From JAFECT01 sp963838235 (GTDB lineage Bacteria > Pseudomonadota > Alphaproteobacteria > Caulobacterales > Caulobacteraceae), in assembly GCA_963838235.1 (NCBI GenBank), contig CAWIQJ010000006.1, forward strand, positions 620,001 through 684,000: a stretch of 64,000 bases of DNA. Reading direction: 5' to 3'. The translations under genes and the position numbers were made by a program. The notes beneath the pieces were generated by a model, which made no database searches, had not been told where the DNA came from, and saw only the letters and a list, made by a program, of their open reading frames with translations. Positions 48,034 through 57,282 of this stretch are shown here, one piece after another. Within the stretch, counting starts at the first letter, position 1; each line of letters begins with the position of its first letter.

Positions 48034-49012
48034 ATGACCTCGATGTTAGGTTGTCTCATCTGCGGAACACCGCTTCGAAACCCCGGCGACAAAGACGGGA
48101 CCCTCGACTGTCCCCGCTGCGGTCTCTGGTTTCCGACTGCCCCTCCAAATGCACGACCCGCACATCTTACGATCACCGCCTTTTTGAATGCGCCGGATGG
48201 GGACCCACAGCGGCAGCGGCGTAGAGCGCGGCTCAGCCAAGTCATCCGCCGTCAACAGCAAGTCGAGCGGGGCGGCCCGATCCTCGTTTGAGAGTGAGAG
48301 ACTGGACTCGTACGGATTGGATGATCCGCTGCCAACGCCGTCGGAACAGCTCAGTGAGTTGGTCCTGTGGATGGGTCAGCGCCAGCCCGATTACACTACC
48401 GGAGTTAAACTCGAAGCGCTGGAGTTAGCCGCTTGGCTGGGAGCGCCACTCTCGGGAAATCCCGATAGCCTGTTGGGTTGGCTCATACGAGAATCAGAAC
48501 CGGACAAGCTGATAGAGAAAACCACACCAGGCCCGCGTCTGACGCTGAACGGCTGGGAACGATTCGCACAACTGCGTCGCACCGTGGGCGAGAACAAGAC
48601 CGCATTCATGGCGATGAAGTTCGACAAAGAGGATTTGGACACAGCACTAACCACATGTTTCAAGCCCGCCGCTGCGGCGGCTGGCTTTGATCTTCGCGCC
48701 CTCACTGAAGGGCAATCCGCAGGCATCATTGACGACCAGCTAAGGGTCGCGTTGAGGCGGGCGCGCTTCGTGATTTCCGACCTCACGTATGGGAGCAGGG
48801 GAGCCTACTGGGAGGCAGGGTTCGCGGAAGGGTCAGAGAAGCCGGTGATCTACACCTGCAAACGAGACTGGTGGGAAAAGGAACACGTACATTTCGACAC
48901 CAATCATCTCGCCACGATCATCTGGAGTCTTGACGATCTGCCAACCGCGTCGGCCCAACTGAAGGCAATGATCCGGGCGACGCTGCCCGCCGAAGCTAGG
49001 ATGCCGGACTAG
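48034..49012 (+). CDS. zinc-ribbon protein with nucleoside-deoxyribosyltransferase/TIR-like domain (one frameshift)
   Basis: About 325 residues if one T of the TTT at 48,287-48,289 is removed (GGPILV then ESERLDSYGLDD). N-terminal zinc ribbon C-x2-C...C-x2-C (CLICGTP, CPRCGLWFP); a helical middle; C-terminal alpha/beta domain with AFMAMKFDKEDLDTALTTCF, EGQSAGIIDDQLRVALRRAR, FVISDLTYGSRGAYWEAGFA EGSEKPVIYTC and HVHFDTNHLATIIW. The ISDLT...YWEAGFA and His/Asp-rich end are those of nucleoside 2-deoxyribosyltransferase-like/TIR-like proteins that hydrolyse nucleotides or NAD and often act in anti-phage defence. Effector role is inference. Confidence 0.7.
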
Positions 49013-49090
49013 CCGGCCCTCAGAAGCCCTGCTGGTAGACTGTCTGACTCTGAAGGAACCTTCCATAGGGGAAACCATAACAATCGGGCG

Positions 49091-49747
49091 TCAGAATATT
49101 GGACCCGTGCAGGTGCCGTTCAGCATCTCGCCGTGACAGACGGGGTGGGTGGCTTGATTAGGTAGGATCGTGCCGCGGCAGACGCCCGCCACGATAGGCC
49201 CAACGCACTCGCTAGGAGAATAGACTGGCCGCCCCATCCCGGTGTCGCTGGGGGAGTAGACCTGCGGCCCCATCCCGGTCCCGCTCGGAGAATAGACCTG
49301 CGGCGGCGGTGACATCTGTTGCATGGCCCGTCCCAGTTGGCGAAGCGCTGATCGCCACGCGGGCGGCGGCGTTGGTGGCTGTTGCATCGCCTTTCCCTGT
49401 TTGGGGTGCTGTGCCGCTATCTGGATCAGCCTACGCCGTGCGATGGGGACGACCTCCAAGAAGGACGCGCCGCTATCGGTTCGCAGGACATTTCCGTGGC
49501 AGACGGCACCTTCAACAGCCGCCGCTTCCGTCTCGGGAGGAATGTCGATCCAGCGGGGTTGAATGGTGGCGAAGCCTTCGGTCTGCCCGACGACTTCTCC
49601 ATTCATACGATAGCCGATAACGTTGAGTGTAATCATACGGTCGTTTGCGCAATTGATGGACTCGTGCTGGGAGGTCCAGTCAATGCCCAAGTCGTTGGTG
49701 CGGATGTAGACAAGGTTGGTCCAGAACGTCTTCCCTCGGGCCGGCAC
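49091..49747 (-). CDS. surface-adhesin-E-like protein with YSPS repeats, 5' end uncertain
   Basis: 218 residues from a GTG at 49,747; an in-frame stop lies just upstream. The start region TFWTNLVYIRTNDLGIDWTS with NCANDRMITLNVIGYRMNGE resembles the second half of the exported surface-adhesin E domain, so the signal peptide and first strands appear to be missing (truncated or in another frame). The C-terminal part has three tandem YSPS units (PQVYSPSGTGMGPQVYSPSD) and a cysteine-rich end (SECVGPIVAGVCRGTILPN, CHGEMLNGTCTGPIF). Confidence 0.5.
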   Translation of the reverse strand: MPARGKTFWTNLVYIRTNDLGIDWTSQHESINCANDRMITLNVIGYRMNGEVVGQTEGFATIQPRWIDIPPETEAAAVEGAVCHGNVLRTDSGASFLEVVPIARRRLIQIAAQHPKQGKAMQQPPTPPPAWRSALRQLGRAMQQMSPPPQVYSPSGTGMGPQVYSPSDTGMGRPVYSPSECVGPIVAGVCRGTILPNQATHPVCHGEMLNGTCTGPIF

Positions 49748-49844
49748 GCCTAAGGAGTCCGCGCTTCAGTTCGTGAAGCGGTCGGTAGCTGAAGGCCGCG
49801 CCTCCGCGCCCGAAAGCGGACCTGCCAAAGGTCCGCATGGGGTG

Positions 49845-50013
49845 GATTCTGTTGAAAAAGGCCGCCTCGCCAAATTGGCAGGGCACGACCCTCCGCCCGA
49901 CGACCGAGCGGAGGTAAGTTCTACCGGACCACCCGCTGCGGTCGCCCCGCGCAGCAAGGTTATTGCTCGAAATCGAGGGCCCAAATCGAGCAACGGCCTT
50001 TTTCAACAGAATC
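49845..50013. mobile_element. MITE-like element, 169 bp with perfect 20-bp terminal inverted repeats
   Basis: Left end GATTCTGTTGAAAAAGGCCG (49,845-49,864), right end its exact reverse complement (49,994-50,013). The ends resemble the terminal repeats of IS1182/IS5-type insertion sequences. Inside is a further hairpin (TTGCTCG...CGAGCAA) but no gene. Flanked by no obvious target duplication. A non-autonomous element mobilised by a transposase elsewhere is the likely reading. Confidence 0.8.
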
Positions 50014-50157
50014 GGTCGTTTCCTGCCGGAAGCTTCGGGACAGAAAGCAGACAGGGGGCAGGTGGGCGGGGTGTAAGGCGGATATTCCGAACGCGTCACA
50101 TCAAATCTTGAGTTTGTCTCGACCGCGATTATGGTGTCGCCACCGAGGGGGACAGAC

Positions 50158-51162
50158 ATGAAAACCGTTCTCATAGTGGTCTTAGCACTTGTCTGTTCTG
50201 GCATGGGCGCGACCGTTGCGGACTCCCGGGCAAAGGCGCGCGCCGCAGCCGACGCCGCGACCCAGCTTCTGCGGGTAGAGACTTGGGGCGGCGGCGCTCT
50301 GACCTTTCGCGCGCCCAAGGGTTGGACACTGGTTCGGGACGCCGACGACAACGGCACCCTCATCTCCCCCGACCGCTTGACGACGATCACCTTCATTACG
50401 AATGAGGATGAGCAAAAACTGTACATTTCGGCGCACCTTGAGATGATCGATCTCGGCGCAGGCGACCAGCCGGACATCGCGCCTCAGCCCAAAGTGTCCG
50501 GTCGCGAGGCGCTCCGTTTCTTCGGTCCGAGCGCACAAGGCGAAGACCTCGTGCGGATCGATCTGCTGGCGATCAGGCTCGACACGCAGCACGTCGCCTT
50601 CGCCTATGCGACGACGCCATGGGGCAGGGCAAAAGCCCAGATGCTGGGCGGCGGCAACTCGAGATTGCCGGGCGTGAGGGTTCTGGAAAGCATCCGGGTG
50701 GCCACGCCGGGAAGGCGCGGAAAGGAAGCCGCGCCGACGGCGCGCGCGGACACGGCGCCCTCAGCCCCCGAGTTCGCCGCAGCCTCCCGCGCGCCCGCCG
50801 CGGCCGTCGTCGCGACGACGGCGGCTTCGGCGCTCGCGACCGACGAGCGGATTTTACAATCCTATCGAACCGCCTTCTGCCGTGATCCCCACCCCGACGA
50901 AGCGTCATACTGGCGCGGCGATCCGCGAAGCGCGAGTCTGGATGGGCTTATCGCCGCCCATCGCGCCTGGTTGAAGAAGACGCCCGCCGACCGCCAGGCG
51001 ATGATCACCCGCAGCTACCTGACGGAGTTCCAGCGCAGCCCACACGCGGACGAAATGGTGTTCTGGGACGGCCAGGTCGTCGAAAAGGGCTACACCTGCG
51101 GGGACCTCCTCGCGTTGCACGAGTCCTGGAAGAAAACGAACATGGCGGGCGCGCCTCACTGA
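50158..51162 (+). CDS. exported protein with C-terminal paired helical repeats (DUF4214-like)
   Basis: 334 residues. Signal peptide MKTVLIVVLALVCSGMGATV. First domain (beta-rich, TWGGGALTFRAPKGWTLVRD, TTITFITNEDEQKLYISAHL) resembles secreted PsbP/lipoprotein-like domains; an Ala-rich linker follows (about 185-240); the C-terminal part has two copies of a helical unit, ILQSYRTAFCRDPHPDEASYW and ITRSYLTEFQRSPHADEMVFW, like the DUF4214 (Ca-independent) repeats. Exported, function unknown. Confidence 0.6.
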   Translation: MKTVLIVVLALVCSGMGATVADSRAKARAAADAATQLLRVETWGGGALTFRAPKGWTLVRDADDNGTLISPDRLTTITFITNEDEQKLYISAHLEMIDLGAGDQPDIAPQPKVSGREALRFFGPSAQGEDLVRIDLLAIRLDTQHVAFAYATTPWGRAKAQMLGGGNSRLPGVRVLESIRVATPGRRGKEAAPTARADTAPSAPEFAAASRAPAAAVVATTAASALATDERILQSYRTAFCRDPHPDEASYWRGDPRSASLDGLIAAHRAWLKKTPADRQAMITRSYLTEFQRSPHADEMVFWDGQVVEKGYTCGDLLALHESWKKTNMAGAPH

Positions 51163-51227
51163 ACTGGCGTGACGTGCCGGTCGGCCGTGATGCGGCCATC
51201 GAAGCGTTTGGGCCAAGGAGAACTCGG

Positions 51228-51238
51228 CGACACGATAC
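51228..51238 (+). repeat. left inverted end of the RAYT unit
   Basis: CGACACGATAC; continues ATGTTCCCGTTTT. Its reverse complement stands at 51,992-52,002 on the other side of the transposase gene. Confidence 0.6.
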
Positions 51239-51276
51239 ATGTTCCCGTTTTGATCCGGTTCTGCTAAGCTCGGTGC

Positions 51277-51978
51277 ATGACCCGTCTGGCCCGCATCGTC
51301 GTTCCCGGGATGCCGCATCACGTGACGCAGCGCGGCAACCGGCGCGAGCCGATCTTCTTCGAGGATGGCGATCATGAGATCTATCGCGATCTTCTGGCGG
51401 AGCAGACACGTAAGGCCGGCGTCGAGGTCTGGGCCTATTGCCTGATGCCCAATCACGTCCACCTGATCCTGGTCCCCTCGACCGAACTCGGCCTGGGCCG
51501 CGCGGTGGGCGAAGCGCATCGGCGCTACACCAACTTCGTCAACGGCCGCGGTCGCTGGACCGATCATCTGTTCCAACGACGCTTCGGCTCAGTGGTGATG
51601 GATGACGCGCACCTCGCGGCTGCCGCGCTCTATGTGGCGCTGAACCCGGTTCGTGCGCGCTTGGTTCGTCGGGCGCTGGATTGGCCGTGGTCGAGCGTCA
51701 GGGCGCATCTCGCGGGCGAGGACGACGAGCTGGTCAGCGTGCGTCCGTTGCTCGACCGCGTGCCTGATCTTGGAGAGCGCCTGCAATCGAGCGAACGCGA
51801 CGCCGGTGCGTGGGAGACCTCGTTCTCGGCGTTGCGCCTTGCCGAAGGAACCGGCAGGCCGGTCGGTGCGCCGGACTTCGTCGCCGACCTCGAGCGTCTG
51901 CTCGGACGACCGTTTGCGCGCAGGGCGCCGGGGAGAAAGCCGACGGTCAGACCGGCGCATCAGTTGAGTCTGCTGTAA
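51277..51978 (+). CDS. REP-associated tyrosine transposase (RAYT, Y1/HUH family)
   Basis: 233 residues. HUH motif YCLMPNHVHLILVPS, Tyr in RRYTNFVNGRGRWTDHLFQRRF and the N-terminal MTRLARIVVPGMPHHVTQRGN typical of RAYTs (transposase IS200-like, Y1 type). Nicks single-stranded DNA at short palindromes. Flanked by inverted CGACACGATAC/GTATCGTGTCG ends (separate entries). The gene is intact and in frame. Confidence 0.9.
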   Translation: MTRLARIVVPGMPHHVTQRGNRREPIFFEDGDHEIYRDLLAEQTRKAGVEVWAYCLMPNHVHLILVPSTELGLGRAVGEAHRRYTNFVNGRGRWTDHLFQRRFGSVVMDDAHLAAAALYVALNPVRARLVRRALDWPWSSVRAHLAGEDDELVSVRPLLDRVPDLGERLQSSERDAGAWETSFSALRLAEGTGRPVGAPDFVADLERLLGRPFARRAPGRKPTVRPAHQLSLL

Positions 51979-51991
51979 AGCGGGGCAATAG

Positions 51992-52002
51992 GTATCGTGT
52001 CG
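51992..52002 (+). repeat. right inverted end of the RAYT unit
   Basis: GTATCGTGTCG, preceded by AAGCGGGGCAATAG. Perfect inverse of the left end over 11 bases, with looser matching further in. Defines a ~775-bp candidate transposition unit. Confidence 0.6.
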
Positions 52003-52089
52003 ACGTAATCTACCCAAGCCTGTGTCGATAAGGGATTCTAAGCTGCTTCGGCGTTTTCACACAGCCTCGACCCTGTGCGGACATAGCGA

Positions 52090-52683
52090 CTAACGAGGTA
52101 TTGGTAGCTTGAAATCGATCCCGGCGTTTGCCGCAATGACCACCGCCGCCGCGACCGCAACTATCGCCATGACCCACCAGATGATCCAGGGGGTTCGTCC
52201 CGATTTTTTGGATGGCATTGGTGGTTGTTGAGCGGCCTTTCGGCTCGCCTCGTTGCTGCGGTATCGACCGAGCCCCACACGCTCGAAGGCATCGTTCGGT
52301 GGATCACCGCTCGTAATCCCCAACATCGCCAGCGCTTCATTGATCGGGCCGATCTCTGCCCTCTTCGGTCCGAACGTGACGCTGCCCGCCTGAAAGACGG
52401 CCGCGCCTTGCGCCCCTGCGCCCCCGGAATATTCCGTCTCAATGTAGGCGAGATCACCGGACCGGGAGGACTGACATAGAACCTCGCTCAGCCCGGACGT
52501 CAGGTAGTCGAACCCTTCGACCGCATCGCCTTTATTGAGCCCGATGACCTTGCCGAGATTTTGGTCGTCGAGCGGCAAGAAGCTGAATCCAAGCGAAAGC
52601 GCCGTCGGCCTCGCCAGCCCCCACTGGCTCGCCAACCGGTCGACCACTGTGGCTTTGGCGATCAGGCCCGAAATCGTATGCAT
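52090..52683 (-). CDS. hypothetical C-terminally membrane-anchored protein
   Basis: 197 residues from ATG 52,683 (GGGGG ribosome site upstream). Soluble N-terminal alpha/beta domain (AKATVVDRLASQWGLARPTA, LNKGDAVEGFDYLTSGLSEV, YIETEYSGGAGAQGAAVFQA) and one C-terminal transmembrane helix (WIIWWVMAIVAVAAAVVIAA). A tail-anchored topology. No family recognised. Confidence 0.6.
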   Translation of the reverse strand: MHTISGLIAKATVVDRLASQWGLARPTALSLGFSFLPLDDQNLGKVIGLNKGDAVEGFDYLTSGLSEVLCQSSRSGDLAYIETEYSGGAGAQGAAVFQAGSVTFGPKRAEIGPINEALAMLGITSGDPPNDAFERVGLGRYRSNEASRKAAQQPPMPSKKSGRTPWIIWWVMAIVAVAAAVVIAANAGIDFKLPIPR

Positions 52684-52859
52684 GAGCGGCCCCCGCCAGG
52701 GACATATGGAACCGCGACCGCATCGCAATTGCAAGGGCAGGCTTCCACCTTACCAACCCGCCCGACGCGTCCGCTTCCCGGCCCGAACCTGAGGGCAGGC
52801 TTCGACCCTTAGGAGACACTCGGCGTTTCGTGTAGCGTGCGGCCGAAGGGGAGAAATTA

Positions 52860-53111
52860 GTGACCTCCAAACTTGATCAGACGCTTTTGCGATATGTTCG
52901 GGTTTTCCACCTTATAGCGCTTGCGCTTTTGTTCACGATGACCGGCGGGCTTGTCGCCACTGGTTATAGTTTAATCAACAGACATAGCCCTGAGACGCAG
53001 CAGAACGGTTGGCAGCTTGTCTGGCTTGCAATCTTCGTATGGGCTGTCGGGACTCATAATTACTGGATGTTCTTTGGCCGCAGGAGAGCTAAGTCCGCAA
53101 AGTCCCGATAG
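52860..53111 (+). CDS. small two-helix membrane protein
   Basis: 83 residues from GTG 52,860 (GGGGAGAAATTA upstream gives a ribosome site). Two hydrophobic segments (FHLIALALLFTMTGGLVATG and LVWLAIFVWAVGTHNYWMFF) and a basic C-terminus (GRRRAKSAKSR). Family unknown. Confidence 0.45.
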   Translation: MTSKLDQTLLRYVRVFHLIALALLFTMTGGLVATGYSLINRHSPETQQNGWQLVWLAIFVWAVGTHNYWMFFGRRRAKSAKSR

Positions 53112-53206
53112 CGTCGACCGTGTCCGCAACCCACCCCGATCTGGCGTCCGCTGGGTCCGCTTTCCGGCCCTGGGCTCGCGACCGACATCGACCCGTTGAA
53201 GACGCC

Positions 53207-53443
53207 CTACGAAGTCCGCTTGTCTGGGCGCTTGGGTCCGCCTGCGTCCCACTCTATCGAGCGAAACAGGGTTAGCCACGTCGCTAGCAAGAGTGAGAAC
53301 AGCAAAAGGACTCCGCCGACCATTGCAACGCCGTAAAACGACGGGGCCTTCCATGTTCCGGAGTGCGGAGCAATCAACCACACAAGCGGGAACAGCCCGA
53401 ACACCGCGAGCGACAGGAGGAGATTTTTGAAGAACGTTCTCAC
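53207..53443 (-). CDS. small two-helix membrane protein
   Basis: 78 residues, MRTFFKNLLLSLAVFGLFPL then VAMVGGVLLLFSLLLATWLT, two transmembrane segments. Weak ribosome evidence. Convergent in orientation with the 52,860 gene; family unknown. Confidence 0.45.
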   Translation of the reverse strand: MRTFFKNLLLSLAVFGLFPLVWLIAPHSGTWKAPSFYGVAMVGGVLLLFSLLLATWLTLFRSIEWDAGGPKRPDKRTS

Positions 53444-53657
53444 ATGTTCGGTCCCATTTTTCGAACCCTAAGCTTTCGGCAATCGGTCCGCAAACCACCC
53501 CATTGCGGACATTCGGAGGGTCCGCTTTCAGGCGGGTTGAACCACAACTCATGAAGCGCCCATTCGGAGAGCGCTGGTGACCGAGTGGAGACCAAGCGGC
53601 GCGACGCCCCGGGGGCCAATGCGGCCCCATCACATCTCGCTATCTTGTTTGAAAATT

Positions 53658-53703
53658 TGGAGCGGGCGAAGAGATTCGAACTCTCGACCCCAACCTTGGC
53701 AAG
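53658..53703 (-). tRNA. 3' fragment of tRNA-Gly(GCC): attachment-site remnant
   Basis: Minus strand from CTTGCCAAGG (anticodon loop with GCC anticodon) through the T-arm GAGAGTTCGAATCTC and acceptor strand to the encoded CCA. Upstream (higher coordinates) there is no D-arm or 5' acceptor sequence, so it is not a functional tRNA. Such 3' tRNA copies are left where an integrase inserts an element at a tRNA 3' end. Polarity: element on the 5' side of the fragment, i.e. from 53,704 rightward; chromosome to the left. Confidence 0.85.
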
Positions 53704-53991
53704 CGGCAAAATAACTTGCCAAATCAATCGATTAAACGCGAAGACTCCACCGGAAATTGCACGAAAACACCGGACAGAGGCGTCGGCACAAATAGGAGTT
53801 GATTGTTGCCGTTTCCCCTAGACACGTTCGGCACCGTTAAATTTGGGTCGCCTAAGAAACTGCAACCGACCCGCAACCCAACCCCTCGGGACCCTCAATG
53901 GGACGCCGCGCTGCGTCCTGGACCGGCGCTAGGGCCTGCGCCGCCGCGGGGGACTGATGACGCCTGCATCGCCAAACAGAAGTCCGTACAT
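53704..53991. other. island end without recognisable gene
   Basis: About 290 bases between the tRNA fragment and the Hsp70-like gene end. Contains TTGGCAAGT/ACTTGCCAA style repeats of the tRNA anticodon arm next to the junction and no credible coding frame. Base composition is more AT-rich than the chromosome to the left. Confidence 0.5.
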
Positions 53992-55566
53992 CTACGATCT
54001 GTACTGGGGAGCCAATGTGCGCCGAGGCGCCTGACTGATTGCTGTTCCTACGTTGCTCCGTTGTTCCGGAAGATTTGGCAGGGATCCGCCCAAGGCAACT
54101 GCGATCTGCGGGTACGGGTCCACCCAATCAGGGTAATTCGCCCGGACATCACTTGGCATGGCATCGATCAGGCGCAAGTCAATGTGCTGGCCGTCGCGGT
54201 TCACGCCTGCATTGCCTAGCTCGCGCACGAGCGGAAGGCCGGCGCCTCCGCCCGTTGCAACGAGATTTATCCGAGCCCTGTCGCCTGCTACGACGATCGC
54301 AGATTGGGCGACCAAATCCTTGATCTTGGCGTTAATATTCACGACCGGTCCAAACGCCAAAAACTCCTTGAGGTCAATTTCGATTGTCTGATCGGTCGCC
54401 AGCTCGACGATGACGCTTTCATTGTCAAACAATCGTTCTTTGTAAGCTCTGATTTGCCGGCGAAGATTGTGGGACGCGAGGTGCGCCTCTTCGGACTCCT
54501 GAGACAGTCCGCTCTTCTCCATCACCAATTTCTGCAAGGCGCTATCTAGCGCGTTACCCGCCATATTTCGGGCGTCCGCTGCAAGTGTGATTTCGAAAAC
54601 CCGCATCCGGTGGTGATTGGGATTGTTGACGCAATAGAAACCAGCAACATCGGTTGTTCCTGCGCCGATATCGAGCACCAAATAAACTTCCCGCTCGCCT
54701 TCTCTTGTGGCGAGCAGAGCGCCCGCCCCCGCGGCAGTAGCCTCGCGAACGGGCTCACCAATCAAGACGTTCGGCAGCGCTTCGGAGTCAACCGCCGCCA
54801 ATTGGTCGAGCAATCTACGCGCAGTCGCGACCGGCATTTTTGAGGAAAACTCTGCTGGCGCGGAACGAGCCAGGAGGACTGCTTCCGCCATCAACCGCCG
54901 CATCTCGTGTTCGTTCTGTTCACGCGATCCATCCTTCCAGGCCGGATGTGTGAACCGCCTCTTTATATTGCTTGAGAAGCCCTTTTCGGCCAAGGCGCGC
55001 TCAGTCAACGCCATGAGGTGGCCAAGGTACAATAAGACGATGTCGCGTTGTGAGAACTTCTGCCCCGGATCTTTGGCGCTCGTCATGGGGCGTTCGCCCA
55101 AGACGGAAACGTCGGCGTTCAATGTGATGAACTGCTTGATGGAGTCTATCAGCCGATCGGTTGGGGCCTGAATATCGTCCCAACGGCGCCTCGCTCCCGG
55201 GCCAAAGTAGATTTGACCGTCATCGATGAAGAGTTCGGATGGAGTTGTCAGACGCGAGCCCTCGTCGCCAATCGGCAGATCGACCAGCTCCGGATCTTCA
55301 TTACCCAGACTAACAAATGCTTTTGAGAACGACGTGCCAAAATCTACGCACAGCATCGCGTCGGCAAGGATCTCCTCCTGTGCGACATTGACCGGGGTTA
55401 ATGTCGGTCCCTGACTTGATATGGAGCTGCCGGCGACCGACTCATCGTTGCCAAGGAGGACAGCAAGCGCGCTGACCTCCTTGGAGGTTAGAAACACCTT
55501 GTCGCTGGACAATGTCGCTCGCTCGAGCAAATTCTCTAGCAAGTCTCGCGCGCGGGTCGCATCCAT
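53992..55566 (-). CDS. Hsp70/actin-fold ATPase without substrate-binding domain
   Basis: 524 residues. Hsp70-type nucleotide-binding elements: phosphate-1 DFGTSFSKAFVSLG (residues ~75), connect region EPVREATAAGAGALL (~271), phosphate-2 VLDIGAGTTDVAGFY (~298) and adenosine motif VATGGGAGLPLVREL (~436). The chain ends ~75 residues later, so the beta-sandwich substrate domain and lid are absent; instead there is a ~65-residue N-terminal helical extension (LTSKEVSALAVLLGND). An AGGGGGA ribosome site precedes ATG 55,566, 11 bases after the upstream gene's stop: the two genes form an operon. Not a housekeeping DnaK. Function unknown. Confidence 0.8.
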   Translation of the reverse strand: MDATRARDLLENLLERATLSSDKVFLTSKEVSALAVLLGNDESVAGSSISSQGPTLTPVNVAQEEILADAMLCVDFGTSFSKAFVSLGNEDPELVDLPIGDEGSRLTTPSELFIDDGQIYFGPGARRRWDDIQAPTDRLIDSIKQFITLNADVSVLGERPMTSAKDPGQKFSQRDIVLLYLGHLMALTERALAEKGFSSNIKRRFTHPAWKDGSREQNEHEMRRLMAEAVLLARSAPAEFSSKMPVATARRLLDQLAAVDSEALPNVLIGEPVREATAAGAGALLATREGEREVYLVLDIGAGTTDVAGFYCVNNPNHHRMRVFEITLAADARNMAGNALDSALQKLVMEKSGLSQESEEAHLASHNLRRQIRAYKERLFDNESVIVELATDQTIEIDLKEFLAFGPVVNINAKIKDLVAQSAIVVAGDRARINLVATGGGAGLPLVRELGNAGVNRDGQHIDLRLIDAMPSDVRANYPDWVDPYPQIAVALGGSLPNLPEQRSNVGTAISQAPRRTLAPQYRS

Positions 55567-55577
55567 AACAGGTCCCC

Positions 55578-57118
55578 CTATAGTTTTTCTACAAGCGCCT
55601 TAACAACGATCTCTGATGGTTGGTCGCCCAAGGAGCGAATGACGCCCGGCACAACAACTCTGACTTCGCTAAATCTCTGCAGGCTTGCAGCCGCATCATG
55701 CATCGCTGGATCGAATTGGACAACTTCCCCGCGAAAGAATTGGAGGGAGAGGCCGCGTTTGTTGGCGAGCGTGTCAACCCATTGGCGAATAAGGCTCAGG
55801 CGGTCGGACGCCCTCCGGATGGCGCCGGCGTGCTCGGGCTCGAAAATATTAATTGCGTCTGCGACGGAGCCTAGCGCATCGGCACTTGCATCGTGGTGCG
55901 CAACAGTTAGCAGCAGCCTCGCCAAGAGTTCGTCGGTCGCCTGTTCGTTTAGCGCTTGAGCAGTTTCACTTTGTCGAGACGAAGCCAATTCCTGTCCGGT
56001 GGCCAACCACCGCGACGACCGAGGATCAAGGCTTACATCCGCTGCGGCTACTTCCTTGCCAACGGCGTTTACGCGCTCCGCGCCCAGCGCCGCTGTCATT
56101 GCGCGTCGAAGTTCGGTATCGCGAACTCCCTGGCGGGCAAGGATGTGTAAGCCCTCCATCGCCAACGCGGCAATCCGGTCAGCCCGAATATCCACCTCCT
56201 TGGGCGGGCGAGCTGGACGCCACCAGCCGCGCACCAAGCCAACGGCACGATACAAGTCAGAATCGAACAATACGTCGAAGCGGAGACGCAGGATCTGGAC
56301 GACGAAATTTAGAATACTTGTCGCGGTTTCGTCGCGCAAACGAAGGGTCTCGGCGCTCTTACCGCCTCCGCCGAGACTGACGAGGGCGACGAACGCCTCA
56401 CCGAACGATTGACCGGAAGGTACGTCAGCTAAGAAGAGCGTTTGGGTCAACGCCTCGCAAATGCGCAGCAGCTTTCGGTAGGCAACATCAATTTTATCGT
56501 CACGTTGTGAAAGCCAGGTGGCAAGTGCACTGGCAATGTCGCGGAGGGCGCCCGCCACTGTTGTGCCGTGGCTGATTGCGAGTTCTGCCCACTTGTCGCG
56601 TGACAGACGTTCATTTATCTCGGCTTGCGCCAAGGCGACGGCTGCATATCGTGCAATCCATGTCGCGTCTGACGTTGCGACTGCAATCGCCAAGTAATAT
56701 CGGTCCTCAGCGTTGCCCCACTCCCCGATGGCCGGTAGTTCAGTTGCTAGCGCGCGCTCAAGATAACTTTGGACGGCCAGAGCAATCGGTCTGGACACCT
56801 CGCGAGCTTTGCCAAGCAAGGACGTCGCAGTCAGTCGATCGTCTGCACTACTCCCGGCCGCAGCATATTGACCAAGCACGGCTAGGGCATGGCGCACCGG
56901 CGCTTCTTCAAGCCTCTCCTTCTTGAAGGTGCGGGCCTCGATCAGGCCCCTTACGAGACCCAAGGAGGACGTCAGAATCCTCCGGCGCAGTCTTAATCAA
57001 GGCTTTTCCCTCTCTACCAACGCCTTAAGATTTCTAACGATGCCCAAGGTCAAGATCAATTCAGTATGCGGTGGCCGGCCGCTGCCAGAATATAGCGAGG
57101 TGGCTAGGTCCGAGGCAT
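55578..57118 (-). CDS. large helical protein, operon partner of the Hsp70-like ATPase (5' frameshifts)
   Basis: No family recognised. The frame 55,578-56,963 is open from a TTG only, but continuing upstream restores a natural N-terminus: ATG 57,118 (MPSDLATSLYSGSGRPPHTE, LILTLGIVRNLKALVEREKA, LIKTAPEDSDVLLGLVRGL) if one C is added near 57,113, one G near 57,003 and one G removed near 56,961. The sum restores 514 codons exactly. The protein is almost wholly alpha-helical with Ala/Leu-rich repeats (HEAT-like appearance) and a C-terminal strand-rich end (SEVRVVVPGVIRSLGDQPSE). Always upstream of the ATPase here; likely its co-factor or sensor. Confidence 0.7.
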
Positions 57119-57282
57119 CTTCACTTCAGTGAGCGCTTCCAGCGTCGCTAGGACGTCCAGTAGCTGATCTCAAGCGCGAGGCAAGACGACGGCGGTGTGC
57201 CTGCACCCGCAGAGTAGCTCGAAGTCGAAATTCCACGGATGACTCGCGCGTGTTTTCCTCCACCGAGAAAAGGGAGCGAGTG

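Noticed and set aside
53440..53727. A 95-codon minus-strand frame over the tRNA fragment
   Set aside because: Frame created by reading through the tRNA-Gly piece (GVESSNLFARSK is a common false translation of tRNA).
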